From NCBI RefSeq assembly GCF_021390545.1, contig NZ_JAJUWR010000026.1, positions 1-64,000 on the forward strand: a stretch of DNA of 64,000 bases, read 5' to 3'. Every line of letters begins with the position of its first letter. The first letter of the stretch is position 1. Positions 44,296 to 54,665 of this stretch are shown piece after piece. The translations under genes and the position numbers were made by a program. The notes under the pieces were generated by a model that saw nothing but the letters and a program-made list of their open reading frames with translations, had not been told where the DNA came from and ran no database searches. This DNA comes from Algoriphagus sp. AGSA1 (GTDB taxonomy: Bacteria; Bacteroidota; Bacteroidia; Cytophagales; Cyclobacteriaceae).

Positions 44296-46191
44296 ATGAA
44301 CAATTCTATAAAAAATATATTCAAGTGCGGATTTCTGACAGTACTTATCCTGTCAGCCACTTCCTGTGAGGATTATCTGGAAAGATCCCCTGATTCCATC
44401 ATTTCGGAAGAAACCGCCTTTCAAAATTTCACTAATTTCCAGGGATTCACCGAAGAACTCTACCATTGTATTCCAAATTTCACGCTGGCCTATTGGGTGA
44501 GTGCCTGGAATTTTGGGGAAGACGAGATAGAATCCACAGCCGGGACTTTTACAGTCTCCTACAATTTTGACCGTGGTAATTTCTGGGCTTGGCAAGCCGA
44601 GCAAGGTGGCGGAGTGGGCTGGTTTGACAAAGCAAATGCCTCTACCACTGATGGTCATCATGCCAAAGCACTTTGGCCATTGGCGTGGAGTGGGATCCGT
44701 AAAGCAAATTTAGGTTTGGAAAACCTATATCGTCTTACGGACGCCACCGATGAGGAAAGAAGGTTTATCGAAGGACAACTTTTGTTTTTCAGAGGGTGGT
44801 TTCATTTTCAGCTGATCCAGTATTTCGGCGGTATGCCATACATAGACACGGTTCTTCCAAGCGATGAAAAGCTAAGACTTCCCAGACTTTCCTATAAAGA
44901 ATCTGCTGACAGAATTACGGCGGATCTGCGTAGGGCTGCGGATCTACTACCGTTGGACTGGGATGATACCACCGTAGGGAAGAGGACCATAGGTAAAAAC
45001 AGCATGCGGATCAATAAGGCCATGGCACTGGGATACTTGGGCAAAAACCTATTGTGGGCCGCAAGTCCGCTGATGAATTATACTTCTTCCGGGAGCAAAA
45101 GTTATGATACGAATTATGCAAAGCAAGCGGCAGATGTGTTTGGTGAGTTACTCCAACTGGTAGAAACAGGGCAAACAATTTATTCCCTCATGCCATTTGC
45201 GCAGAAATCCAATATGTTTTATACCACTGGCCAAAACTGGGCTATGCCAGGAGGTACCGAGGCGATGTTCAGGGCTCCTACCACAGGGGCGAATGGAAGT
45301 AACTACCAGATATCCAAGCAGTTTATGCCTTTGTTGATTAGCCAGGGAGATGCGACTATGTTTATGCCTACGGCAAATTATGTACATGACAATTATGGCA
45401 TGGCCAATGGATTGCCGCTTCCGGATGATATCACGAAAGCTGACCCTGAATCCGGATATGATCCCAATTATCCATGGAAAGGTCGGGATCCAAGATTTTA
45501 TAGTGATATCACATTCGATGGTGTCAAGGTGATCCAAGGAGCCATTCCGGATGCCAGTGAAGAGCAAAACAGATATGCCAACCTGTTTACCAATGGCAGC
45601 TATAGAAACCTGAGCAACGGAAGCCGCACCGGATATATGAGCAGAAAGTTTGTGCCTTTGAGAGCCAATAAGTATGATAATGCATACGACTGGGGTGCTT
45701 CTCTCCATATCAATGTGCCTTACATGAGACTTGCGGATATCTACCTGATGTATGCCGAGTCAGTGCTGATGGGGTACAATTCCCCAAATGCACCTAGTGC
45801 TACCTTCGGTAAAACAGCAATAGAGGCTGTCAATGTAATCAGAGACCGTGCAGGCATGGCCAATGTGCATTCCAAGTACACAGGATCTGTGGAGGATTTT
45901 CTGCCTGAACTGAGGCGGGAGCGGGCTGTAGAACTAGCCTTCGAAAGGCACCGCTTTACTGACCTGCGAAGATGGATGTTGCTGATAGAAGCCCCATACA
46001 CTATCAAGACATCGGTAGAATTGGACAGGGTAGGGGATTTCAATGTGGATGATCCTACTGAAAACCGAGTGGCAAACATCAGAGAGGTAGTCATTCTGGA
46101 GCGGCCATTTACTGAAAGGCATTACTGGTTGCCACTAAAAGTATCTGATGTGTCTCTGTATCCTGAAATGACTCAGAATCCAGGCTGGTAA
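44296..46191 (+). CDS. xusB: SusD/RagB substrate-binding lipoprotein (XusB-like)
   Basis: A surface glycan-binding lipoprotein of 631 residues, starting at the ATG 44296 (MNNSIKNIFKCGFLTVLILS); the frame begins nine codons earlier but inside the end of the SusC gene. The lipobox is LSATSC. SusD features are IEGQLLFFRGWFHFQLIQY (TPR-like helix) and the C-terminal LRRERAVELAFERHRFTDLR, ending WLPLKVSDVSLYPEMTQNPG. It forms a 'lid' on the preceding SusC. Confidence 0.93.
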   Translation: MNNSIKNIFKCGFLTVLILSATSCEDYLERSPDSIISEETAFQNFTNFQGFTEELYHCIPNFTLAYWVSAWNFGEDEIESTAGTFTVSYNFDRGNFWAWQAEQGGGVGWFDKANASTTDGHHAKALWPLAWSGIRKANLGLENLYRLTDATDEERRFIEGQLLFFRGWFHFQLIQYFGGMPYIDTVLPSDEKLRLPRLSYKESADRITADLRRAADLLPLDWDDTTVGKRTIGKNSMRINKAMALGYLGKNLLWAASPLMNYTSSGSKSYDTNYAKQAADVFGELLQLVETGQTIYSLMPFAQKSNMFYTTGQNWAMPGGTEAMFRAPTTGANGSNYQISKQFMPLLISQGDATMFMPTANYVHDNYGMANGLPLPDDITKADPESGYDPNYPWKGRDPRFYSDITFDGVKVIQGAIPDASEEQNRYANLFTNGSYRNLSNGSRTGYMSRKFVPLRANKYDNAYDWGASLHINVPYMRLADIYLMYAESVLMGYNSPNAPSATFGKTAIEAVNVIRDRAGMANVHSKYTGSVEDFLPELRRERAVELAFERHRFTDLRRWMLLIEAPYTIKTSVELDRVGDFNVDDPTENRVANIREVVILERPFTERHYWLPLKVSDVSLYPEMTQNPGW

Positions 46192-46231
46192 TGCGTGCGA
46201 TTACTTTTTATCATCTAAATGAATAATCATA

Positions 46232-49200
46232 ATGAAATATATTAGACTAGTGATGGTATTCTGTGTCGCTGTGGTGGTGTTTCCGCTTGAGCTGATGGCA
46301 CAGAGTACCTTGAAAATAAACCTTAACCCAGTGGTGAAGTCCAGTATCGGTAAAACAATACAAGGAGCTGTCATCACAAGCGCAGAAGACGATTACTCGG
46401 CTGTTTCTGACAGTCTGGGAGTAGTGAAATTACTGGTAACTGCAAATACATATTTGTCTGTAGAGGCTCCAGGATATGAAACCAGATTATTTAGAGCAAC
46501 ACCTGACCTGGAAGAGATTACACTCTATGGAGATCTGGAAGGGGATGACGTGAGGGTAGCTTTTCAAACCAAGGATAAAAGGGATCTCTTAGGCGGTATC
46601 TCCTACGTGAATATGCCTGAAGTGCTTGAGGATAACTACATCACTTATCCACTTGACAGAATGGAAGCTTTTGTAAGTGGGTTCAATGGCAATTTATGGG
46701 GAAATAATTATTCACTGGTGCTGGTAGATGGGGTGCCACGGGATGTGGATAGCGTGCACCCTACTGAAATAGCCCAGATGACCTTCCTAAAAGGTGTAAA
46801 TGCCGTGGCTCTTTACGGAAGCCGGGCTGCAAAGGGCGTGATCATGATCACCACTAAAAGAGGTGTGGCCAATACCCAAAATATCACCCTAAGAACCAAT
46901 GCGGGGGTGAATACGCCCAAATCCTATCCTGAATACCTAGGCTCCGGAGAATATATGACCCTGTATAATGAGGCAAGAACCAATGATGGTTTGTCTCCTC
47001 TGTATTCTGAAAATGAAATCTACAATTACTCCTCTGGAAACAACATTTACAGGTATCCAAATGTGGATTACTATTCTCCTGATTATCTGCAGGAGGCTTA
47101 TGCCAGATATGACGGTAACCTGGAAATCTCCGGTGGAAATGAAACTGCAAGGTACTATACCAACGTGGGCTTTATGACAGAGGGTACGGTTCTCAATTTT
47201 GGTCAAGCCGCGGAAAATGCCAATGAACGCTTCAATGTTCGGGGTAATATCGATCTGAACCTGAATGACTTTATTTCTGCCAAAGTGGATGCATCGGCGA
47301 TTTTCTACAACAGCAGAGGTGTGAATTCCATTTATAGTATTGGAGAAGATAATATTGATTACTGGCAGGGCTCTACTATTTTGAGACCCAACAGGTTCGC
47401 ACCTCTTATTCCGCTGGATTACATTGAACAGGGCGATGATTCATCCTGGGATTTGGTGCAGACCAGTGACCACCTGATTGGGGGAAAGTACCTGCTAGGT
47501 GGTACACAGCTAGACCAAAAGAACCCTATAGCGGACATCTATGCTGGTGGCTCCAATACTTACACTAGCCGACAGTTCCAGTTCAATGCCGGGGTGGATG
47601 CTGATCTTAGAAATGTGTTGGAAGGTTTGTCCTTCAGCTCGCTTTTTGGTCTCAACTACAATACATCCTACAACCTGTCATTTGAGAATGAGTATGCGGT
47701 GTATCAGCCTTCTTGGACGAATTACAATGGGATTGACCAGATTCAAAGCCTGACCAAATACGGTCAGGATGCCAGTTCCAGAACCCAGAACATTAATAAT
47801 AACTGGTTTCGCCAGACGGTCTCCTTCTCCGCTCAACTGAACTACAAGAGAACATTCCAGGAGAAGCACAACGTTAGCGCCTTGTTACTGGCAAACGGCT
47901 TTCAGATTTCGGAGTCAGCGATGTATCATAGAGTTAGCAATGCCAATCTGGGCTTGTATCTGGCCTATAATTTCAAGCAGAAATATTACGCTGAATTCAG
48001 CAGTGCGCTGGCCCATTCTGCCAAACTACCCGAAGGAAACCGTAAGGCAATTTCACCGACCATGTCTTTGGGGTGGAGGTTGAGCGGGGAGGAGTTTCTG
48101 TCATCCTCATCAGTGGTGGATGATCTAAGGGTCTCCGTTTCAGGAGGTATTCTCAACACCGATTTGGATATAGAGGATTTTTACCTGTACGAACCTATCT
48201 ATACTGACGAAGGGTCTTGGTACGAGTGGAAAGACGGGTTGAACAACACGGGTACCGATGTGCGCCGCGGTGAGAACCTCAATTTAACTTTTCCTAAAAG
48301 AGAGGAAATAAGTTTGGAACTTGAGGCCTCCTTGTTCAATAAGCTGATATATCTCAATGGTTCTGTATTTACCAGTAGGATGACGGGGCTATTTGTCCAG
48401 AACAACATTTTGTATCCAAGTTACTTCGTCACAGGATGGCCCATATCATCCTGGATACCCTATGTGAATTACAATAACGATATCCGAAATGGTGTGGATT
48501 TTCAGCTCAACCTGAACAAGAAAGTGGGCGAAGTGGATTGGACAGTGGGAGTTTCAGGATTGTATTACGATACGAAGGCTTCCAAAAGAGCTGAAAACTT
48601 TGAGGATAGTTACCAAAACAGACAGGGGATGCCTCTTGATGCGATCTGGGGACTAGAAAGTATAGGCTTCTTCAGTGGGGTTGATGATATAGAAAATTCT
48701 CCCACACAGGCATTTGGTGAAGTAAGGCCGGGTGATATCAAGTATAAAGACCAGAATGGCGATGGGATTATCAATGCCCAGGATGAGGTTTATCTGGGCA
48801 GGGGTGGATGGTCAGGAGCACCCCTGACTATGGGATTCCATGTGTCGGCCAAGGTGAAAAACTTCACGGTTTTCGCTTTGGGAACCTTGAGAAGCGGCGC
48901 CTATGCCATGAAAAACAATGATTATTTCTGGGTAAACGCTGATGATAAATACTCTGCAGTGGTACGGGATAGATGGACGGAGGAAACCCAGGATACGGCT
49001 ACTTTTCCGAGACTGACTACGCTCAACGGAGCAAACAATTTCAGGAATTCAGATTTTTGGCTTTATAGCACCAACCGCTTTGATCTGGCCAAAATACAGT
49101 TATCCTACTCCTTTCCCCAAAGAATCCTGGGTAGTGGATTTATCAAGGAATTGGGCACTTATGTCAGTGGATCAAACCTGTTGACGATCAGTCCAAACAG

Positions 49201-49276
49201 GGATATCCTGGAAATGAACATCGGAAGTGCTCCGCAGACGAGATTTTACAATTTCGGTATCCGGGCAATGTTTTAA
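46232..49276 (+). CDS. xusC: SusC/RagA-like receptor with atypical N-terminus (XusC-like)
   Basis: A 1014-residue outer-membrane protein with a signal peptide (to LMAQ, about 24) and no STN. Its regulatory domain is diverged, and in place of the usual 'EVVVVGYG' TonB box it has DDVRVAFQTKDKRDLLGGIS. The plug remains recognisable (SLVLVDGVPRDVDSVHPTEI, then ALYGSRAAKGVIMITTKRG), followed by a barrel ending FGIRAMF. Position and weak N-terminus match the second SusC of the xus core. Whether it couples to TonB is uncertain. Confidence 0.88.
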   Translation: MKYIRLVMVFCVAVVVFPLELMAQSTLKINLNPVVKSSIGKTIQGAVITSAEDDYSAVSDSLGVVKLLVTANTYLSVEAPGYETRLFRATPDLEEITLYGDLEGDDVRVAFQTKDKRDLLGGISYVNMPEVLEDNYITYPLDRMEAFVSGFNGNLWGNNYSLVLVDGVPRDVDSVHPTEIAQMTFLKGVNAVALYGSRAAKGVIMITTKRGVANTQNITLRTNAGVNTPKSYPEYLGSGEYMTLYNEARTNDGLSPLYSENEIYNYSSGNNIYRYPNVDYYSPDYLQEAYARYDGNLEISGGNETARYYTNVGFMTEGTVLNFGQAAENANERFNVRGNIDLNLNDFISAKVDASAIFYNSRGVNSIYSIGEDNIDYWQGSTILRPNRFAPLIPLDYIEQGDDSSWDLVQTSDHLIGGKYLLGGTQLDQKNPIADIYAGGSNTYTSRQFQFNAGVDADLRNVLEGLSFSSLFGLNYNTSYNLSFENEYAVYQPSWTNYNGIDQIQSLTKYGQDASSRTQNINNNWFRQTVSFSAQLNYKRTFQEKHNVSALLLANGFQISESAMYHRVSNANLGLYLAYNFKQKYYAEFSSALAHSAKLPEGNRKAISPTMSLGWRLSGEEFLSSSSVVDDLRVSVSGGILNTDLDIEDFYLYEPIYTDEGSWYEWKDGLNNTGTDVRRGENLNLTFPKREEISLELEASLFNKLIYLNGSVFTSRMTGLFVQNNILYPSYFVTGWPISSWIPYVNYNNDIRNGVDFQLNLNKKVGEVDWTVGVSGLYYDTKASKRAENFEDSYQNRQGMPLDAIWGLESIGFFSGVDDIENSPTQAFGEVRPGDIKYKDQNGDGIINAQDEVYLGRGGWSGAPLTMGFHVSAKVKNFTVFALGTLRSGAYAMKNNDYFWVNADDKYSAVVRDRWTEETQDTATFPRLTTLNGANNFRNSDFWLYSTNRFDLAKIQLSYSFPQRILGSGFIKELGTYVSGSNLLTISPNRDILEMNIGSAPQTRFYNFGIRAMF

Positions 49277-49299
49277 CAAGACCCAAAAAACTCAAAATC

Positions 49300-51057
49300 A
49301 TGAATACTAAAATATTATTATTCTTTGGCATGCTCCTCATATTTTCCGGATGTCAGGATCTGATTGAGCCGGCCATAGAAAACATACAGGGACGAGAGGA
49401 TATGCTGGACAGACCTCGGCTGGCACAGGGTCTCCTGATCAACGCTTATCTGAGGATTCCCACCAATGGCTGGACCTATAGTGAAATGGCCACAGATGAT
49501 GCCGTCAGCAGCAATCCAACTAACGGTTTTCTAAACATGGCCACAGGTCAATGGGCTTCGAATAATGATCCCGTATCTCGGTGGACAAGCGCACAGTCAG
49601 CTATCCAATACCTCAATGTGATGCTGGAAGATGTGGATAGTGTGGATTTTGCGGTTGACCCTATTGTAAACCAGATGTTCGTGGATAGGTTGAAGGGTGA
49701 AACCTATGGACTGCGTGCTTTATTTATGTATTATCTGCTGCAGGCGCACGGCGGACTGGCCGATGGACAATTACTAGGAGTCCCCATATTGACAGAATCC
49801 CAAAATGTAGAATCAGAATTTAATCTGCCCAGGAACACCTTTGAGGAATGTATGGCGCAGTTATATGCTGATGCTGATCGTGCCCTTGATTTACTTCCCC
49901 TGGATTTGGGAAATATCACCGATCCTTCTCTCATTCCAGTTAAATATCAAAATGCCGGGACTGGCCAATACAACAGGGTATTTGGCGATGATGCCATACA
50001 GCTGGTATCTGGCAGAATTGTCCGTGCGGTCATGGCTCAGGCGGCATTGCTCGCCGCCAGTCCGGCATTTAATCCCAGTGGCGATGTACAGAAGTGGCAG
50101 ACGGCCGCGGATCATGCCGCGTACATCCTGAACACCATCGGTGGGGTAAGCGGTTTGGCTCCGAATGGAGTCACCTGGTTTACCAACACATCTGAACTAA
50201 ATTCTCTGGGAGGAGGGGTGAATCCTGCCGAGATCCTGTGGAGGACGTCCATTGGACCAAGCAACAATCTGGAACAGGACAACTACCCGCCAACATTATT
50301 TGGCAATGGGCTGATCAATCCTACCCAAAATTTTGTAGATGCTTTTCCTATGGTGAACGGGTATCCTATTGGGGCACAGGAAAGTGGCTATAATCCCCAA
50401 GACCCTTATTCAGGTCGAGATCCCCGGCTGAGACACTTTGTGGTAGTGAACGGAAGCACTGCCGGGCCTAATAACAGTGTGATCACTACGGCTATAGACG
50501 GAGGAAATAATGATGCGCTGAATAGAGTGGAAACTTCCACAAGAACAGGCTATTACCTCCGCAAGCTTCTTCGCCAAGATGTGAATCTCAATCCCAATTC
50601 TACCAACCAGCAAGTGCATGTAAAGCCGAGAATCAGATATACCGAGATTTTCCTGATCTATGCGGAAGCGGCGAACGAAGCTTATGGTCCTTCCGGAACA
50701 GGCACTGCGGGATATTCCGCTTATGATGTGATCAAGGCCATACGTCAACGAGCCGGAATCGGGTTGGAGAATGGAGACCCTTATCTGGAATCTGTACGCA
50801 ATGACCAGGCAGCCATGCGTGAACTCATCCGCAATGAACGCAGACTGGAGTTGAGCTTTGAGGGATTTAGGTTCTGGGACCTGAGGAGATGGAATGCTAA
50901 TCTCACTGAGACTGCCAGAGGTATCACCATACGGGAAGGAAACCATGATCCGATGAATGTGGAGAATAGGGTGTACCAAGATCATATGATCTATGGTCCT
51001 ATTCCGTACAGTGAAACCTTGAAGTTTTCCGAACTCAAGCAAAATAACGGATGGTGA
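49300..51057 (+). CDS. xusD: SusD/RagB substrate-binding lipoprotein (XusD-like)
   Basis: A 585-residue lipoprotein (lipobox MLLIFSGC, cysteine near 18). Helical SusD features are KGETYGLRALFMYYLLQAHG and the closing ELIRNERRLELSFEGFRFWD, with LRRWNAN and a final PYSETLKFSELKQNNGW. It lies 23 bases after the second SusC and pairs with it. Confidence 0.93.
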   Translation: MNTKILLFFGMLLIFSGCQDLIEPAIENIQGREDMLDRPRLAQGLLINAYLRIPTNGWTYSEMATDDAVSSNPTNGFLNMATGQWASNNDPVSRWTSAQSAIQYLNVMLEDVDSVDFAVDPIVNQMFVDRLKGETYGLRALFMYYLLQAHGGLADGQLLGVPILTESQNVESEFNLPRNTFEECMAQLYADADRALDLLPLDLGNITDPSLIPVKYQNAGTGQYNRVFGDDAIQLVSGRIVRAVMAQAALLAASPAFNPSGDVQKWQTAADHAAYILNTIGGVSGLAPNGVTWFTNTSELNSLGGGVNPAEILWRTSIGPSNNLEQDNYPPTLFGNGLINPTQNFVDAFPMVNGYPIGAQESGYNPQDPYSGRDPRLRHFVVVNGSTAGPNNSVITTAIDGGNNDALNRVETSTRTGYYLRKLLRQDVNLNPNSTNQQVHVKPRIRYTEIFLIYAEAANEAYGPSGTGTAGYSAYDVIKAIRQRAGIGLENGDPYLESVRNDQAAMRELIRNERRLELSFEGFRFWDLRRWNANLTETARGITIREGNHDPMNVENRVYQDHMIYGPIPYSETLKFSELKQNNGW

Positions 51058-51112
51058 TCACGATAGAATTAAGTACGATGGTCACCTTTGATGAACCTAA
51101 TCACAAGCAACT

Positions 51113-52141
51113 ATGAAATACATTCCTTATAAAATATTGGCACTTTGCCTGTTCCTGTTTTCCTGTAAAAATGAAGATTGGGATTTCCCGAACTTTGATT
51201 ATCAGACAGTCTATTTTGCATACCAGTATCCGGTAAGAACATTGACTTTGGGCGATGATATCTTTGGGACAGCCTTGGACAACGAATGGAAATTTAAAAT
51301 TGTCGCCACTACGGGAGGGGTATATTCCTCACCTCAGGATGTCCATCTGGATTTTACCGTGGACGAGAGCCTTGTTGAAGGGCTGATGTTTGATACAGAT
51401 GGCAGCGTGGTGGAGACTCTTCCTTCAGAATATTATCAGTTGGCTGCCGAAAGCATTGTAATCCCCAAAGGAGAAGTGACTGGCGGAGTGGAGATCCAGC
51501 TGAACAGTGGGTTTTTCAATGATCCCAAATCAATCAAAAACACCTATGTGCTGCCTCTGAGAATCACGCAGATCAACAATGCAGATTCTATTCTTTCCGG
51601 TGTGCCCCAAGCAGACAATCCGAACAGAAATAATCCTAACAACTGGGCAGTACAGCCTAAGGATTTCGTGTTGTATGCTTTGAAATATGTGAACCCTTGG
51701 CATGGAAACTATCTGCGAAGGGGGCAGGATGTGATCAAGAGTCCCGGAGGCTCTTTGGACGAAACGGTAGTCCGTCACGCCGACTTCGTAGTAAATGATG
51801 AGATCAATTCGCTTCATACCATATCCATGAGCGAGGTGGAATTCCCCCTTGCGTTTCCTGGAGAAGACGGGGAGAATATCCCTGCGGATCTGCTTTTGAC
51901 CTTCGATGAAGCCGGAAACTGTACCGTCTCCGCTTTGAGAAACGGTTATACCGCAAGCGGGACAGGAAAGTTTATCTCCAAAGGAGAAAAGAACAGCTGG
52001 GGAAACCAGGACAGAGATGTGCTATACCTGGAGTACCAGATCAACCTACCTGAGATGCAAGTGGAAACCAAGGATACCTTGGTGGTTCGGGACAGGGGAG
52101 TTGGTTTCGAGACCTTCACTCCTTTATTGATGAACAACTAA
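51113..52141 (+). CDS. xusE: Surface glycan-binding-type lipoprotein, DUF1735/DUF5627 (XusE-like)
   Basis: A 342-residue lipoprotein (LCLFLFSCKN, cysteine near 17) in the SusE position of the cluster. The N-terminal part (IFGTALDNEWKFKIVATTGG) resembles BT_3987-type DUF1735 modules. The C-terminal part, with VNPWHGNYLRRGQDVI, resembles DUF5627. These proteins bind glycans at the cell surface without cutting them. It precedes the GH10 xylanase by 18 bases. Confidence 0.8.
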   Translation: MKYIPYKILALCLFLFSCKNEDWDFPNFDYQTVYFAYQYPVRTLTLGDDIFGTALDNEWKFKIVATTGGVYSSPQDVHLDFTVDESLVEGLMFDTDGSVVETLPSEYYQLAAESIVIPKGEVTGGVEIQLNSGFFNDPKSIKNTYVLPLRITQINNADSILSGVPQADNPNRNNPNNWAVQPKDFVLYALKYVNPWHGNYLRRGQDVIKSPGGSLDETVVRHADFVVNDEINSLHTISMSEVEFPLAFPGEDGENIPADLLLTFDEAGNCTVSALRNGYTASGTGKFISKGEKNSWGNQDRDVLYLEYQINLPEMQVETKDTLVVRDRGVGFETFTPLLMNN

Positions 52142-52159
52142 CCTAAACGCAGTAAAATC

Positions 52160-54298
52160 ATGAAACAATTGTATGTCAAGTATTTTAGCGTTTTAGCTAT
52201 TTCAGCAGGACTTGGTTCGTGCGTGGAGCATATAGAAACAGATAATTATCAGGTGGAGAAGCCGGCAAGCATAGCTGCCCAAGAGGAATTGAATGCTTAT
52301 GGAGTACTGCGCACTTATGTGGACTCTGTTGCCTATCCCAATTTCAAGTTGGGGGGTGCGGTGGAAATGTCCCAATACTCAAGCAGGGGAGTGATGTACC
52401 GGCTTATCAACAGCAACTTCGATGAGATCACCGCCGGCTATGGCATGAAGCATGGCGCAATAGTCCAAGCCAATGGAAATATGGATTTTTCAGGCCTGAA
52501 TGCCACTATCGAAGCGGCCAAGGCTGCCGGGACAAGTATATTTGGACATACCCTAGTCTGGCATGCCAACCAAAACGCAACCTATCTAAACAGTCTTTTA
52601 GAACCTTTGATCGTGGTCTCACCTCCTTTCAAAAATGATCTGGACTTGTCAGCACCTATGAACGGGGAATGGGAAGGTTGGGAGACTACCGGAGATGTGG
52701 AAATTGGACTGGGAAAAGGAATGGGAGAGGGTACTGATGCCTTTGTACTTACTTCAGGTTCCGGTTCTTCCCCTGAAAGCGTACAGTTGATCACTCCCGC
52801 TATTCCCGTGATTGCGGGAAAGGAGTATGAGGTGATCGTCTATGTCAAATCTGATGCCCCTGGTCTGGGCGGGATTACTTTCGAAGGGCTGACTGATAAT
52901 AACCCGGAAATCGACTGGATGGATACCGGAGTGGATAGCACCGCATTCGAAACTAGTATTTCCTGGCAGGAAATCAGATTTAAGGTCAGCGATTTTGAAG
53001 GGGATTCTTTTAAAATGAAATTTAATTTCGGCTATATACCTTCCTCCTCTTACTCCATTGATATCAATAATCTATATGTGTATGATACAAACGGGGATCC
53101 AGTGATCAGCAATTTGATTGCCGACGGGGATTTTGAGAACGGTACCGGATGGGGTGGCTGGGGCAATGATTCCAGTAGAGGCATCACGGAGGATGGGATG
53201 GGTTTTGGTGGTTCGGGCAAAGCCTTCTACGTCACAAACCCTTCTATTACGGGAGGTTTCTGGGAGGTGCAGACGGCTTATGAGCTTGCCGAACCTCTGG
53301 CAAATGGGCAGGAATATAAATTGTCATTCTGGGTGAAAGGCGATGCGGAAGGCATCATCAGACCTGAGCTCCAGAGCCCGGATTATTCTTCCAATGGCTT
53401 TGGACAGGTAGGGGTGACTAAGGAGTGGAAACAGGTGCAACTGACTACCATGGTGACAGCGGCTGACCGTCAGCGGTTTGTCATTTCTTACGGGGAATTT
53501 GCCGGCACAGTCTATCTGGACAACGTAGTACTGAGCAGCGCAGAGGCCACAGGTGGATCCACTACTTTGGTACCCAAAACCGAGGAGGAGAAGTCTTCCA
53601 TTGTTACAGGGGAATTTGAGCGGTGGATGGAGGGGATGCTGACAGCCTCCAAGGACTATGTAAAAGCCTGGGATGTAGTGAATGAGCCAATGGATGACGC
53701 TAATCCTTCTGAGCTTAAATCTGGAATCGGTATGTCTGATATGCCTGCCGACCTCTTCTTTTGGCAAGATTACCTTGGCAAGGATTATGCCGTCAAGGCT
53801 TTTGAACTGGCCGAGCAATACGGGAACCCTGATGATGTTCTGTTTGTGAATGATTATAATCTGGAGTATAGCCTGGAAAAATGCCAAGGGTTGATCGATT
53901 ATGTGAAGTATATCGAAAACAAAGGTGTGACGGTGGATGGTATAGGTACACAAATGCACATCAGCATAGATTCGGACAAGGAGAAGATTGTCTCCATGTT
54001 CAAAATGCTGGCCGCAACCGGAAAACTGATCAAAGTATCTGAGCTGGACGTGCGGGTAAACTCTACCAACCCTTCCTCAGAAGCACTTCAGCTACAGCGG
54101 GAGATGTACAAGTTCGTGGCAGAAATGTATGCGGAACATATCCCCGCGGCACAACGCTATGGAATTACTGTTTGGGGAGTTACCGATAGCCCGGATAATG
54201 CCAACTGGCTTCCGGGGGAAAAACAGGGGCTTTGGGATATCAACCTGAACAGAAAGCCTGCTTACGCCGGATTTGCTGAAGGGCTTGAAGGAATGTAG
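52160..54298 (+). CDS. xyn10A: Endo-1,4-beta-xylanase GH10 with two inserted carbohydrate-binding modules
   Basis: A 712-residue surface lipoprotein (cysteine at 21, GLGSC). The GH10 barrel is split: residues 40-150 (FGHTLVWHANQNATYLN) and about 475-712. Two CBM4/22-like beta-sandwiches sit between the halves, at about 160-310 and 318-462, each with a GWE/GWG segment. The acid/base is Glu509 (AWDVVNEP) and the nucleophile is Glu628 (KVSELDVR). The architecture is that of Bacteroidetes Xyn10A enzymes, and a strong terminator follows, which marks the end of the operon. Confidence 0.93.
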   Translation: MKQLYVKYFSVLAISAGLGSCVEHIETDNYQVEKPASIAAQEELNAYGVLRTYVDSVAYPNFKLGGAVEMSQYSSRGVMYRLINSNFDEITAGYGMKHGAIVQANGNMDFSGLNATIEAAKAAGTSIFGHTLVWHANQNATYLNSLLEPLIVVSPPFKNDLDLSAPMNGEWEGWETTGDVEIGLGKGMGEGTDAFVLTSGSGSSPESVQLITPAIPVIAGKEYEVIVYVKSDAPGLGGITFEGLTDNNPEIDWMDTGVDSTAFETSISWQEIRFKVSDFEGDSFKMKFNFGYIPSSSYSIDINNLYVYDTNGDPVISNLIADGDFENGTGWGGWGNDSSRGITEDGMGFGGSGKAFYVTNPSITGGFWEVQTAYELAEPLANGQEYKLSFWVKGDAEGIIRPELQSPDYSSNGFGQVGVTKEWKQVQLTTMVTAADRQRFVISYGEFAGTVYLDNVVLSSAEATGGSTTLVPKTEEEKSSIVTGEFERWMEGMLTASKDYVKAWDVVNEPMDDANPSELKSGIGMSDMPADLFFWQDYLGKDYAVKAFELAEQYGNPDDVLFVNDYNLEYSLEKCQGLIDYVKYIENKGVTVDGIGTQMHISIDSDKEKIVSMFKMLAATGKLIKVSELDVRVNSTNPSSEALQLQREMYKFVAEMYAEHIPAAQRYGITVWGVTDSPDNANWLPGEKQGLWDINLNRKPAYAGFAEGLEGM

Positions 54299-54312
54299 CT
54301 TGGTTTGAAACT

Positions 54313-54347
54313 GGCCTGTGCACGGATGCTGTGCATAGGCCTTTTTT
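54313..54347 (+). terminator. Terminator of the xus-type operon
   Basis: Stem ggcctgtgcac / gtgcataggcc (54313-54323 with 54331-54341; one G-T pair) followed by six Ts, just after the xylanase stop. The rest of the 54299-54665 gap is AT-rich with no gene; a short 'ctgactgtcgtccaggcagg' tract at 54375-54395 resembles the GC-rich repeats found elsewhere in the window. Confidence 0.85.
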
Positions 54348-54665
54348 CTGAAAGTCTAGAATAGTTCCCGCAGACCTGACTGTCGTCCAGGCAGGTTTTT
54401 CGTAGCTAAAGACGCAGATCAGCGTAGATTTCATAAATAAAGAAAGTTATTCTTTCATCTCCGTTGTGAAGCCCCAATTGATGAATGTTTTTATTGAGAA
54501 TGGTAAAGGATTTAGTATGTCTTTTGTTTAATTATAGTATTTAAAATCAGTAGATTAGATAAAGTAAATTTATGTTGAAAAGTACGTCTTTAGATTCAAA
54601 AATGCTTTTTCAGTAAAAAAACAACTATGTAACACATTTAAATCAAACCTAAAACCTAAATAACC

